Shown piece by piece: positions 15,281 through 24,015 of a stretch of 31,340 nucleotides of DNA. This DNA comes from Oscillospiraceae bacterium (lineage in GTDB: Bacteria > Bacillota > Clostridia > Oscillospirales > Acutalibacteraceae). Each line of letters starts with the position of its first letter. Position 1 is the stretch's first letter. The notes under the pieces were generated by a model. That model saw only the letters and a list, made by a program, of their open reading frames with translations, searched no databases and was not told the origin of the DNA. The translations under genes and the position numbers were made by a program. The stretch covers positions 1 to 31,340 of the forward strand of contig JAFLUK010000005.1 in the NCBI GenBank assembly GCA_022508865.1, written 5' to 3'.

Positions 15281-16161
15281 TGAATTATCCAGAAATAATA
15301 GAAAAAGAATTAATGAACTGTCTGCCACAGGGGGACGAAAGAAACTGTCTTTTGGAAAAATGCCTGGTAGACTCAATGGAATATTCCCTGAAAGCAGGGG
15401 GCAAAAGAATACGCCCCACACTTGTAATGCTTTTTTCCAAGGCATGCGGCGGCAGTGAAGAATCCGCTTTGCCATTTGCCTGCGGAATAGAGATGATACA
15501 CACCTATAGTCTTATTCACGACGATTTGCCCTGTATGGATGATGACGATTTAAGGAGGGGCAAGCCCTCTAACCATAAGGTTTTTGGTGAGGATATTGCA
15601 CTTCTTGCAGGAGATGCACTTCTTACTCACGCATTTTCAACAGTGCTTTCGGAAAGAGCAATATCACTGGTTGGAGCAGATAGAGCCGTAAAATGCGGAA
15701 AAATACTTGCAGATTTAGCAGGTATGAGCGGTATGGTTGGCGGTCAGGTCATTGACCTGATTTCAGAGGGTAAAAAAGTCCCGATTGAAACTATCAGTGA
15801 AATGCATATGAAAAAAACAGGTGCGCTCCTTGCGGCAGCCTGTATGATGGGTGCAGTATGCGGCGGTGCAGATGAAAACACAGTGAATTATGCAAGGGAA
15901 TATGGCATTAATCTTGGTCTTGCTTTCCAGATTATGGACGATATTCTTGATGTAACAAGCAGCGAAGAGGCTCTTGGCAAGCCAATCGGTAGCGACAAAG
16001 ATAATGAAAAATCCACATTTGTAACCCTTTTGGGTCTTGATAAATGCTATAATCTTGTTAATGAATACACAGAAAAAGCGATAAATTCTCTAAAAAATAT
16101 AAATGCAAACACAGATGAGCTAAAGGATATTGCACTTAAATTATCAGAAAGAAAGAACTGA
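15277..16161 (+). CDS. ispA: Polyprenyl (farnesyl/geranyl) diphosphate synthase
   Basis: A 294-residue short-chain trans-prenyltransferase that condenses IPP with DMAPP/GPP to C10-C15 diphosphates. Motifs: GGKRIRP (41-47), the first aspartate-rich motif beginning at D82-D83 (DDLPCMDDDDLRRGK), GGQVIDL near 155-161, and the second motif FQIMDDILD with D221, D222 and D225. ATG 15277 overlaps the xseB TGA (ATGA); ATG 15280 is equally possible and changes the protein by one residue. A product of C15 is the usual inference for xseB-linked IspA. It sits next to dxs, the entry enzyme of the MEP route, so the two genes supply undecaprenyl and quinone precursors together. Confidence 0.94.
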   Translation: MMNYPEIIEKELMNCLPQGDERNCLLEKCLVDSMEYSLKAGGKRIRPTLVMLFSKACGGSEESALPFACGIEMIHTYSLIHDDLPCMDDDDLRRGKPSNHKVFGEDIALLAGDALLTHAFSTVLSERAISLVGADRAVKCGKILADLAGMSGMVGGQVIDLISEGKKVPIETISEMHMKKTGALLAAACMMGAVCGGADENTVNYAREYGINLGLAFQIMDDILDVTSSEEALGKPIGSDKDNEKSTFVTLLGLDKCYNLVNEYTEKAINSLKNINANTDELKDIALKLSERKN

Positions 16162-16172
16162 TTTTTCAGTTC
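16155..16172 (+). other. Small hairpin at the ispA stop, before dxs
   Basis: GAACTGA (16155-16161, containing the ispA TGA) can pair with TCAGTTC (16166-16172) over a TTTT loop. The hairpin ends where the dxs ribosome binding site AGAGGA begins. It has no U-tract, so it is not a terminator; it may influence mRNA stability or dxs translation. Confidence 0.35.
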
Positions 16173-16188
16173 AGAGGAATATAAAATA

Positions 16189-18069
16189 ATGTCAGAGTAC
16201 AGCATTCTATCACAACTGAATAGTCCTGATGATTTAAAAAAGCTTCCCTTGGACAAGCTTCCCATTTTGTGCAGTGAAATCCGTCAAAAGCTGATAGAGG
16301 TAGTTTCTGTAAACGGAGGACATCTTGCGTCAAATCTTGGTGTGGTCGAACTTACTGTGATGCTACACAGGGTTTTTAAAACCCCATACGACAGCATTGT
16401 GTGGGACGTGGGTCATCAGTCCTATACTCACAAAATTTTGACGGGAAGATTTAATCAGATTGACACAATTCGCAAAAAGGACGGTCTTTCAGGTTTTCCG
16501 AAACGCAGCGAAAGCCAATATGACGATTTTAACGCAGGTCACAGCAGTACATCAATTTCTGCCGCATACGGAATGTCAAAAGCAAAGCAGATTAAGGGGG
16601 ACAAAAGTTACACGATAGCTGTTATTGGCGATGCTTCCTTCACAGGCGGTATGTCAATGGAAGCTTTTAATAACGCTGGACGTTATTCAAAAAAATTAAT
16701 AATTATCCTCAACGATAACAAAATGTCTATCAGCAGAAATGTTGGTGCATTTGCAAAATATTTAACAAAGGTTAGAGTAAATCCTTGGTACCAGAGACTT
16801 AAATTTAAGCTGGAAAGAGGACTTTTAAAGACACCTTTAATCGGAAAACCTCTTACAGAGTTTTTCAGTTTTTCAAAAAGCAGAATTAAAAAGATAGTTT
16901 TTAAGGATACTTTCTTTGAATATTTCGGCTATACCTATTTCGGACCGATAAACGGTCACGATTTAGAGGAACTGAATAACGCAATGGAGGCGGCCAAAAA
17001 GGTGAAAGGACCTGTTCTTATTCACACTGTCACCACCAAGGGTAAGGGTTATGAATATGCAGAAAAAGACCCCAAAACATTTCATGGTATCAATAAATTT
17101 AACATAGAAACAGGGGAAAGCCCCCAGAGCAAAGAGAGTTTCTCTTCGGTTTTCGGTGAATATATGTGCACCGTAGCCGCCAAGGACAAAAGAATTTGCG
17201 GAATTACAGCGGCTATGACACCAGGAGTAGGTCTTGACAATTTCTGCAAAGAATACAAGGACAGATTTTTTGATGTTGGCATTGCAGAGGAGCATGCAGT
17301 TACCTTTGCTGCAGGACTTGCGGCAAAGGGTATGGTTCCGGTGTTTGCCGTGTACAGTACTTTCCTGCAAAGGGCATATGACCAGCTTCTCCATGATGCT
17401 GCAATGCAAAAGCTACATATAGTTATTGCAATTGACAGAGCAGGTGTTGTAGGTGATGACGGAGAAACACATCAAGGTGTGTTTGATGTTTCAATGCTGA
17501 ATTCACTGCCAAACACAACTATATATTCTCCCTGCTATTTTGACGGTTTCAGAAAATCTATGAACGAAGCCATCTACCACACAGACAGTCTTGTTTCGGT
17601 CCGTTATCCAAGAGGCGGTGAACTGTACAGACCGGCAAATTACACAGAAGTCTCTGTTGACTATGATTTCTACGGCAATAAAGACAGTGATGTTCTCCTT
17701 GTTACATATGGCAGACTTTTTTCAAACGCCTGTGAACCACATGAAAAGGTAAGAGAAAAAGGCGGAGATTTCTGTATACTTAAATTTAACAGAATCAAAC
17801 CCCTTGCTCAGGAAGCAGTAGATGTTGCTAAAAAATTCAAGATAATCCATTTTTACGAAGAGGGAATGGAAAACGGCGGTATCGCTTTTACATTTGCTTT
17901 CAAGCTGTACAAAATGAACTACAACGGCAAGCTTAAAATTCACGGTATAAGAGATGAATTTGTCCCTCACCAATCTGTTGCCGAAGCGCTTTGTCAGCTT
18001 GGAATGGATAGTGACAGCATTGCAAAAAAATTATGGGAAGATATAAAAAATAATTCTGATGAAGAATAA
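16189..18069 (+). CDS. dxs: 1-deoxy-D-xylulose-5-phosphate synthase
   Basis: A 626-residue thiamine-diphosphate enzyme that joins pyruvate and glyceraldehyde-3-phosphate to DXP, first step of the MEP isoprenoid pathway, also feeding thiamine and pyridoxal synthesis. H45 (GGHLASNLG) and H76 (WDVGHQS) are the usual active-site histidines. The ThDP/Mg motif reads GDASFTGG at 147-154, where the family normally has GDG, and is completed by N175-N177 (NDNKMSIS). Catalytic glutamate E368 is in GIAEEHAVTFAAGLA. The C-terminal transketolase domain follows (VRYPRGG, then EEGMENGG). ATG 16189 has AGAGGA about 10 nt upstream. Full length. It is preceded by ispA and followed by tlyA. Confidence 0.95.
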   Translation: MSEYSILSQLNSPDDLKKLPLDKLPILCSEIRQKLIEVVSVNGGHLASNLGVVELTVMLHRVFKTPYDSIVWDVGHQSYTHKILTGRFNQIDTIRKKDGLSGFPKRSESQYDDFNAGHSSTSISAAYGMSKAKQIKGDKSYTIAVIGDASFTGGMSMEAFNNAGRYSKKLIIILNDNKMSISRNVGAFAKYLTKVRVNPWYQRLKFKLERGLLKTPLIGKPLTEFFSFSKSRIKKIVFKDTFFEYFGYTYFGPINGHDLEELNNAMEAAKKVKGPVLIHTVTTKGKGYEYAEKDPKTFHGINKFNIETGESPQSKESFSSVFGEYMCTVAAKDKRICGITAAMTPGVGLDNFCKEYKDRFFDVGIAEEHAVTFAAGLAAKGMVPVFAVYSTFLQRAYDQLLHDAAMQKLHIVIAIDRAGVVGDDGETHQGVFDVSMLNSLPNTTIYSPCYFDGFRKSMNEAIYHTDSLVSVRYPRGGELYRPANYTEVSVDYDFYGNKDSDVLLVTYGRLFSNACEPHEKVREKGGDFCILKFNRIKPLAQEAVDVAKKFKIIHFYEEGMENGGIAFTFAFKLYKMNYNGKLKIHGIRDEFVPHQSVAEALCQLGMDSDSIAKKLWEDIKNNSDEE

Positions 18070-18104
18070 TAATCGTTACAATTACAATAAGGACATTGTT
18101 TTTA

Positions 18105-18905
18105 ATGAAAAAAAGATTAGATGTTTTAGTTTTTGAAAAGGGCTTTTGTGAGTCAAGAGAAAAGGCAAAGGCTGTTATAATGGCAGGACTTGTCTATGTT
18201 GATAATCAAAAGGCAGATAAATGCGGAACACAATACGACGAAAACGCAGTAATAGAAGTCAGGGGCAACACCCTTAAATATGTTTCTCGCGGCGGTCTTA
18301 AGCTTGAAAAGGCAATTAATGAATTTCACCTTGATTTAAAGGACAAAATTGCAATGGATATCGGTGCTTCCACAGGAGGCTTTACTGATTGTATGCTGCA
18401 AAATGGTGCTCAAAAGGTGTATTCCATTGATGTTGGCTACGGACAGCTTGCATGGAAGCTCCGCTCTGACGAAAGAGTTATAAATATGGAAAGAACAAAT
18501 TTCAGGAATGTCACAGAAAAAGAAATTCCTGATATAATAGATTTCTTTTCAATTGACGTTTCCTTTATTTCCTTAAAACTTCTTTTGCCTGTTGCCAGAA
18601 ATCTTCTTGGGGACAATGGAGAGGCTGTGTGTCTTATTAAGCCCCAGTTTGAAGCAGGCAGAGAAAATGTGGGCAAAAAAGGTGTGGTGAGAGATCCAAA
18701 GGTACACGAAAATGTAGTAACAACCATTTTGGATTTCTGCCTGAACAATGGATATTCTGTACTCAACTTGGATTTTTCCCCTGTTAAAGGTCCCGAGGGT
18801 AACATAGAATACCTTGTACATCTGAAAAAGTCTGAAAATCCACAGCTTTTGACTGATGTAAACCCAAAGGAATTGGTAGAATTATCTCACAAAACACTGG
18901 GATAA
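18105..18905 (+). CDS. tlyA: TlyA-family rRNA 2'-O-methyltransferase / hemolysin-like protein
   Basis: 266 residues: an N-terminal S4 RNA-binding domain (about 1-60, KKRLDVLVFEKGFCESREKA) followed by an FtsJ-like SAM methyltransferase domain. The linker and motif I are clear: SRGGLKLEKA at 61-70 and DIGASTGGFTD at 85-95. LIKPQFEAGRE is the second family motif. In mycobacteria TlyA methylates 16S and 23S rRNA; the activity in Clostridia is assumed by homology. ATG 18105 has AAGGA 11 nt upstream; the in-frame TTG at 18096 lies too close to that site. The position between dxs and nadK is the conserved one in Firmicutes. Confidence 0.93.
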   Translation: MKKRLDVLVFEKGFCESREKAKAVIMAGLVYVDNQKADKCGTQYDENAVIEVRGNTLKYVSRGGLKLEKAINEFHLDLKDKIAMDIGASTGGFTDCMLQNGAQKVYSIDVGYGQLAWKLRSDERVINMERTNFRNVTEKEIPDIIDFFSIDVSFISLKLLLPVARNLLGDNGEAVCLIKPQFEAGRENVGKKGVVRDPKVHENVVTTILDFCLNNGYSVLNLDFSPVKGPEGNIEYLVHLKKSENPQLLTDVNPKELVELSHKTLG

Positions 18906-18932
18906 GTGGATAAAAAATTGTAGGTAACTGTT

Positions 18933-19796
18933 ATGAATATATGTCTTAAAGTAAATATACAAAAGAATAATGCGGTGAAATGTGCCAAGAGGATAATAAA
19001 TCTCCTTTCGGGAGAGGGTGCAACCATACTGATGAAAAGTGATGCAAGACACCACTTTGAATCCTATGGTTACATAAAGTATTATGACCACGATGACGAC
19101 CTCTTTGCTTCGTCAGACAAAGCTATTACAGTAGGCGGTGACGGAACAATTATTCACAATGCACGTCACGCTGCGGAAAATCATATACCTCTCATTGGCG
19201 TAAATGCAGGAAGAGTGGGCTTTGCTGCAGAAATTGAGCCTACAGAAATTCAGTTATTAACAAAACTTTTGTCAAATGATTATTCTGTTGATAAGCGTAT
19301 GGTGCTCGAAATTGCAGTAGTTAAAAAAGACTCAAAAGCTACCTACTCCTGTATAAATGATGCAGTTGTTTCCCGTGGTCAGCTTTCAAGAATTATAGAT
19401 ATGAATTTACATGTTAACCAAGAAAAGACCACTCATTACAGAGCAGACGGGTTGATTTTTTCCACACCCACCGGCAGTACTGCATATTCACTTTCGGCAG
19501 GCGGACCTGTTGTTGAGCCAACAATGAACTGTATTATACTAACACCAATTTGCCCCCATTCACTGGTGGACAGAACAGTGATTTTCAATGGTGATACGGA
19601 ATTGTCCGTTATGTCGGAAAGCTATTCCGCAAGTGACGAAAGCTACCTTACAATTGACGGACAGATTGTAATTCCTCTTTCCAGCAACGATAAAGTTATA
19701 ATTAAAAAATCACCTTTAACCTTTGATATGATAAGGCTAAAGAACCGTAACTTCTGCAAAATTGTAGGAGAAAAGCTTAAGGAGCGAGATGACTGA
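18933..19796 (+). CDS. nadK: NAD kinase
   Basis: A 287-residue cytosolic enzyme that phosphorylates NAD to NADP using ATP or polyphosphate. The GGDGT motif is at 68-72 and the INAGRVGF-type segment follows (VNAGRVGFAAEI). The NE-type motif reads INDAVVSRG, slightly divergent from the usual NE. YRADGLIFSTPTGSTAYSLSAGGP is the strongly conserved substrate-binding stretch. Start ATG 18933 lacks a textbook SD (GTAGGTAACTGTT upstream). The TGA overlaps the argR ATG by one base. The conserved neighbours are tlyA and argR. Confidence 0.95.
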   Translation: MNICLKVNIQKNNAVKCAKRIINLLSGEGATILMKSDARHHFESYGYIKYYDHDDDLFASSDKAITVGGDGTIIHNARHAAENHIPLIGVNAGRVGFAAEIEPTEIQLLTKLLSNDYSVDKRMVLEIAVVKKDSKATYSCINDAVVSRGQLSRIIDMNLHVNQEKTTHYRADGLIFSTPTGSTAYSLSAGGPVVEPTMNCIILTPICPHSLVDRTVIFNGDTELSVMSESYSASDESYLTIDGQIVIPLSSNDKVIIKKSPLTFDMIRLKNRNFCKIVGEKLKERDD

Positions 19797-20248
19797 TGAA
19801 GCCACGCAGACACGAAAAAATTATTGAGTTTATAAATGAATATAACATAAATACCCAAGAGGAGTTGCTTGAAAAACTGACAGAAGCAGGCTTTAGTGTA
19901 ACACAGGCAACAATTTCAAGGGATATTAAGGATTTAAGAATTTTAAAAACATTAGGTGCAGACGGCAAGTATCGCTACACAACAGGCAGCAGAAATGCAA
20001 TTGATAATCAAAATGGTTTCGACAGCCTGTTTGCAACCTCTGCAATTTCCGTTGACAGTTCAGAAAATATTGTTGTTGTCAAAACAATGAGTGGTATGGC
20101 ACAGGCTGTTTGTGCATCTCTAGATAACCTTGAGGTGGAAAATATAGTGGGCACAATTGCAGGTGACGACACAATATTTATTGTTCTCAGAACGAGAGAG
20201 GCAGTATCTAAACTGACAAAAGAATTTAAGAAATTATTACAGCTTTGA
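19796..20248 (+). CDS. argR: Arginine repressor ArgR/AhrC
   Basis: A 150-residue hexameric arginine-responsive regulator of arginine synthesis and catabolism. The N-terminal winged helix contains the recognition motif ATISRDIKDL with S41-R42. The C-terminal oligomerisation and arginine-binding domain has TMSGMAQAVCASLD (97-110) and GTIAGDDT (119-126), whose aspartates contact arginine. AAGGAG (19779-19784) lies 11 nt before the ATG, inside nadK. I see no ARG box in the short gaps nearby, so autoregulation is not supported here. Location before recN is the standard Firmicute arrangement. Confidence 0.95.
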   Translation: MKPRRHEKIIEFINEYNINTQEELLEKLTEAGFSVTQATISRDIKDLRILKTLGADGKYRYTTGSRNAIDNQNGFDSLFATSAISVDSSENIVVVKTMSGMAQAVCASLDNLEVENIVGTIAGDDTIFIVLRTREAVSKLTKEFKKLLQL

Positions 20249-20293
20249 TTTTATAGTTAGAAGTAAATACAAAGAATAAGGAGAAAATAACAA

Positions 20294-21952
20294 ATGCTAA
20301 GCACCCTTTATATTGAAAACATTGCAGTAATTGAAAAAACGAATATTGAATTCACAAAGGGACTGAATGTGCTTACAGGTGAAACAGGTGCAGGAAAAAG
20401 TATTATTATTGACTCCATCAATGCAGTAACAGGCCACCGCACAAGTAAAGAGATTATCAGAACAGGAAGCGACAAAGCATATGTTTCTGCAACCTTTACA
20501 AATATCAATGAGGAAATTGCCAAAAAAGCGGAAGAAATGGGTTTTCCTGCCCAGGACGGCGAACTTATTTTCAGCAGAGAGCTTTCTGTTAGCGGAAAAA
20601 ATATTTGCAGAATAAATTCAAGACCTGCAACAGTTTCGGCTCTTAAGGAGCTTGCAATCAATCTTATAAATATTCACGGTCAGCATGAAAGTCTTGAACT
20701 TATGCAAAGCGACGCCCATATTAACTATATTGACAATTTTGCTGAACTGAATGATAAAATTGAAGACTATAATAATTCTTATAAAGAACTAAAAAAGATC
20801 GCTAAATATCTGAAAAATCAAGGCGGAGATGATGAAAAACGCCTTTATGATATAGATTTGCTTACATTTCAGATTAATGAAATAGATAACGCTTCTCTTG
20901 TTGTAGGCGAGGACGATGAACTCAACAGCGAGAAAAAGTTACTTCAAAACAGCGAAAAAATCAGAAGTTATCTTGACAAAGCGAAAAATATTCTTTCAGG
21001 ATACAGCAGTACCTCCAGTGCCTGTGATATGGTGGAGGAAGCTTCATCTAATCTTATAAAGGCTTCTAACTTTTATGAAGAAGCCGAAGATTTAAGTAAC
21101 AGACTTGCTGATGTTTCCTACACTTTGCAGGACATTTCATCAGAGATTAATGACCTTGCAGATAATCTTGAATATAATCCGTCACGACTGGAAGAAATTG
21201 AATTAAGACTTGACGAAATATATAAATTAAAGCGTAAATACGGCTCAACCATTGAAGAAATTTTTGAATATCGTGACAATGCCGAAAAAATACTTAATGA
21301 TTTACTTAACTTTGACACCAATATGGCAAAGGCAAAGGAGAAGTATAAAAGGCTTTTACAAGAAACTACCCAAAAGGCAGAGCATTTAACAAACTGCAGA
21401 AAGCAAGCAGCAAATGAATTCTCTTCTCGTGTTGAGGAAGAAATGAAATATTTAGATATGCCCAATGTAGGTGTTTTTGTTTCTATTGAAGAAATAAACC
21501 TGACTCCGAAGGGCAAGGACAAGGTGGAAATTCTCATTTCTGCCAATCCGGGAGAAACTCCAAAACCTGTTTCAAAGATAGCCTCCGGTGGTGAGCTTTC
21601 CAGAATGATGCTTGCAATTAAAACCGTTTTGTCAGAAAGTGATATTATAGATACTCTTATTTTTGACGAGGTTGATACGGGAATTTCCGGTAAAGCATCA
21701 ATGAAGGTGGGTATGAAGTTAAGAGAGGTTGCAAAAAACAGACAAGTGCTTTGTGTTACTCATCAGGTGCAAATTGCCTCACTTGCAGAAAATCACCTTT
21801 TAATCAAAAAGAATGTAAAGAACGACAGAACATTTACAGACGTTTCCACCCTTAACAGAGAGGGCAGAATAGATGAACTCGCAAGAATTATGGGCGGTAT
21901 GGAGATTACGGAAAATACCCGAAATCTTGCAGAGGAAATGCTGAATAACTAG
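20294..21952 (+). CDS. recN: DNA repair protein RecN
   Basis: A 552-residue SMC-like ATPase that gathers at double-strand breaks and promotes their repair. Walker A GETGAGKS is at 29-36. A long coiled-coil region follows from about 155 to 365 (E/K/L-rich, interrupted by the usual hinge-like break). The C-terminal head carries the ABC signature ASGGELSRMM at 430-439, Walker B LIFDEVDTGISG at about 455-466 and the switch histidine in CVTHQVQIA. AAGGAG lies about 10 nt before the ATG. Gap to argR is 45 nt, the largest in this run, with no promoter I recognise and no LexA/DinR box. Confidence 0.95.
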   Translation: MLSTLYIENIAVIEKTNIEFTKGLNVLTGETGAGKSIIIDSINAVTGHRTSKEIIRTGSDKAYVSATFTNINEEIAKKAEEMGFPAQDGELIFSRELSVSGKNICRINSRPATVSALKELAINLINIHGQHESLELMQSDAHINYIDNFAELNDKIEDYNNSYKELKKIAKYLKNQGGDDEKRLYDIDLLTFQINEIDNASLVVGEDDELNSEKKLLQNSEKIRSYLDKAKNILSGYSSTSSACDMVEEASSNLIKASNFYEEAEDLSNRLADVSYTLQDISSEINDLADNLEYNPSRLEEIELRLDEIYKLKRKYGSTIEEIFEYRDNAEKILNDLLNFDTNMAKAKEKYKRLLQETTQKAEHLTNCRKQAANEFSSRVEEEMKYLDMPNVGVFVSIEEINLTPKGKDKVEILISANPGETPKPVSKIASGGELSRMMLAIKTVLSESDIIDTLIFDEVDTGISGKASMKVGMKLREVAKNRQVLCVTHQVQIASLAENHLLIKKNVKNDRTFTDVSTLNREGRIDELARIMGGMEITENTRNLAEEMLNN

Positions 21953-21972
21953 TATATAAAACAGAGGTCACT

Positions 21973-24015
21973 ATGAAAGTATGGTCAGTGAAAAAACCGA
22001 ATAGAGAACAGGCACTGGCTATTTCAGAGCAACTTGGAATACCTGTTTTTCTTGCTATGCTCCTTACAATCAGGGGGATTACCAAGGAAGAAGAAATAAG
22101 GGATTTTCTCACAGACGAAGCAAATTTTTCTGACCCGTACCTTATGAAGGATATGGATAAGGCTGTAAGCAGAATAATTTATTCCGTAGAAAACGGCGAA
22201 AAAATCTGTGTATATGGTGACTATGACGCCGACGGCGTAACCAGCACGGCACTTTTGTACAGCTATCTTCGTGACAGTCTGGATGCCGATGTTATCTTTT
22301 ATATTCCCTCACGAGGAAGTGAGGGCTATGGTATGAACAAAGAAGCTATAGATAAGCTGAAAAGTCTTGGTGTAAATTTGATTATCACAGTGGATAACGG
22401 CATTTCCGCAAGAGAAGAAATCGAATATGCCAATTCACTTTCAATAGACACAATAGTTACAGACCACCATATGCCCTCTGGAGAAATTCCCAATGCTGTT
22501 GCAGTAATTGATGTAAACAGAGAGGACGACACAAGCCCATATAAATTATTTTCTGGGGTAGGTGTAGCCTTTAAGCTGGTTATGGCTATAGAGGGAGAAT
22601 ACGCCGATGTAGAAGGTCTCCTTGAAAACTTCAGCGACATTGCGGCAATGGGCACAATTGGAGATATTGTTCCTCTTCGTGGTGAAAATCGAACACTTGT
22701 AAAGGCGGGTATTCGCCATATTCAGAACAGCGACAGAATCGGCATTAACGCAATGAAAGACGAAGCGGGACTTTTTGACAAAAAAATCACCGCAGGTAAT
22801 ATATCCTTTACTTTGGTCCCTCGGATAAATGCAGGGGGCAGAATGGGACTGTCCGAAAAAAGTGTTAACCTTCTGCTCACAGAGAATGAAGAAGAGGCAA
22901 TTTCCATTGCAGATGAGCTGGGTGCCGACAATGTTAACAGACAGGGAATAGAAAAAGAAATTCTTAATTCTATTAATGAAAAAATAAGCTTATCACCTGA
23001 TATAATAAATGACAAAATTCTTGTTATTTCAGGCAATGGTTGGCACCATGGTGTTATTGGCATTGTTGCGTCAAGATTAAAAGAAATTTATGACAAGCCC
23101 GTTATTGTAATCGGAATAGATGAAGACGGAGTTGCAAGAGGAAGCGGCAGAAGTATTGAAGGCTTTTCACTGTGTGACGCAGTATTTGCCTGTAGTGATT
23201 TACTTACAAACTACGGCGGACACCCAATGGCTGTTGGATTGGGACTTGATCCTGATAACATACCAAAATTCAGAAAAGCCATAAATGACTATTGCAGGAA
23301 TATCACTATGCCATACAGCTCACTGAATATAGACTGCAAGCTTAATCCTGCCCAGCTAAACCTTGATTTGGTTGACCAGATTAAGCTTTTGGAACCATTT
23401 GGAGCGGCAAATCCAACACCTGTATTTGGTCTATACAATATGGTGATTTATGATATAAAGCCGGTAGGTAACGGCAAACACCTTAGAATGACCTTCCGCA
23501 GAAACGAAACATACATAACAGCAATGTACTTCGGCATATCGGTGGAAAACTGCTCGTACCGCCGAGGAGATACTGTTGATTTGGCTGTTACATTAGACAG
23601 AAATGAATTTAACGGTCAGGAAAATCTCAGTATTGTCATAAAGGATATTAAATATTCCTTCAGTAATAACGAGGAACTGATTGATAGTTTAAGAATATTT
23701 GAAAAATTTGCAGTAAGGGATAAGCTTACTCCCGATGAAGCAAAAATTATTCTTCCGGACAGAAATGATTTTGCTTTGATTTATAGATTTTTAAAAGGAA
23801 ATAACGGATTTAATTACAGTGAATATGCTTTAGTAAAGGCACTGGATTATAAAATAAATATGGGAAAATTAAGGATAATTCTCTATTCGATGAAGGAACT
23901 TGGTCTCATCAAATGGGAACAAGGTCTTTACATAAACAGAATAGAGCTTCTCCAAAGCCAAAAGGTAAATCTTGAAGATTCCATATTTATTAAAAAACTA
24001 AAGGAGGTGCTGTAA
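21973..24015 (+). CDS. recJ: Single-stranded-DNA-specific 5'-3' exonuclease RecJ
   Basis: 680 residues, DHH-superfamily nuclease acting in recombinational and mismatch repair. Metal-binding motifs: YGDYDADGVTS (81-91, with D83, D85 and D87), TVDNGI, TDHHMP (163-168), and GGHPMAVG with G416-H417 from the DHHA1 domain. The OB-fold domain follows (PFGAANPTPVFGL onwards). The last hundred or so residues are a family-specific extension of unknown role (begins near SNNEELIDSL), seen in many clostridial RecJ proteins. Start ATG 21973 has AGAGGTC upstream. The last codons contain AAGGAGGTG, the RBS of the next gene. The gene apt, often found between recJ and relA in Firmicutes, is absent. Confidence 0.94.
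   Translation: MKVWSVKKPNREQALAISEQLGIPVFLAMLLTIRGITKEEEIRDFLTDEANFSDPYLMKDMDKAVSRIIYSVENGEKICVYGDYDADGVTSTALLYSYLRDSLDADVIFYIPSRGSEGYGMNKEAIDKLKSLGVNLIITVDNGISAREEIEYANSLSIDTIVTDHHMPSGEIPNAVAVIDVNREDDTSPYKLFSGVGVAFKLVMAIEGEYADVEGLLENFSDIAAMGTIGDIVPLRGENRTLVKAGIRHIQNSDRIGINAMKDEAGLFDKKITAGNISFTLVPRINAGGRMGLSEKSVNLLLTENEEEAISIADELGADNVNRQGIEKEILNSINEKISLSPDIINDKILVISGNGWHHGVIGIVASRLKEIYDKPVIVIGIDEDGVARGSGRSIEGFSLCDAVFACSDLLTNYGGHPMAVGLGLDPDNIPKFRKAINDYCRNITMPYSSLNIDCKLNPAQLNLDLVDQIKLLEPFGAANPTPVFGLYNMVIYDIKPVGNGKHLRMTFRRNETYITAMYFGISVENCSYRRGDTVDLAVTLDRNEFNGQENLSIVIKDIKYSFSNNEELIDSLRIFEKFAVRDKLTPDEAKIILPDRNDFALIYRFLKGNNGFNYSEYALVKALDYKINMGKLRIILYSMKELGLIKWEQGLYINRIELLQSQKVNLEDSIFIKKLKEVL

Noticed and set aside
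16963..17409. 148-codon open frame on the minus strand
   Set aside because: It lies wholly within dxs and covers the conserved E368 region. The translation is Cys/Phe-rich and unlike any family; there is no start signal.
21118..21546. 142-codon open frame on the minus strand
   Set aside because: It is antisense to the coiled-coil part of recN. The Ser/Leu-rich product reflects the reverse complement of Glu/Lys/Asp codons.
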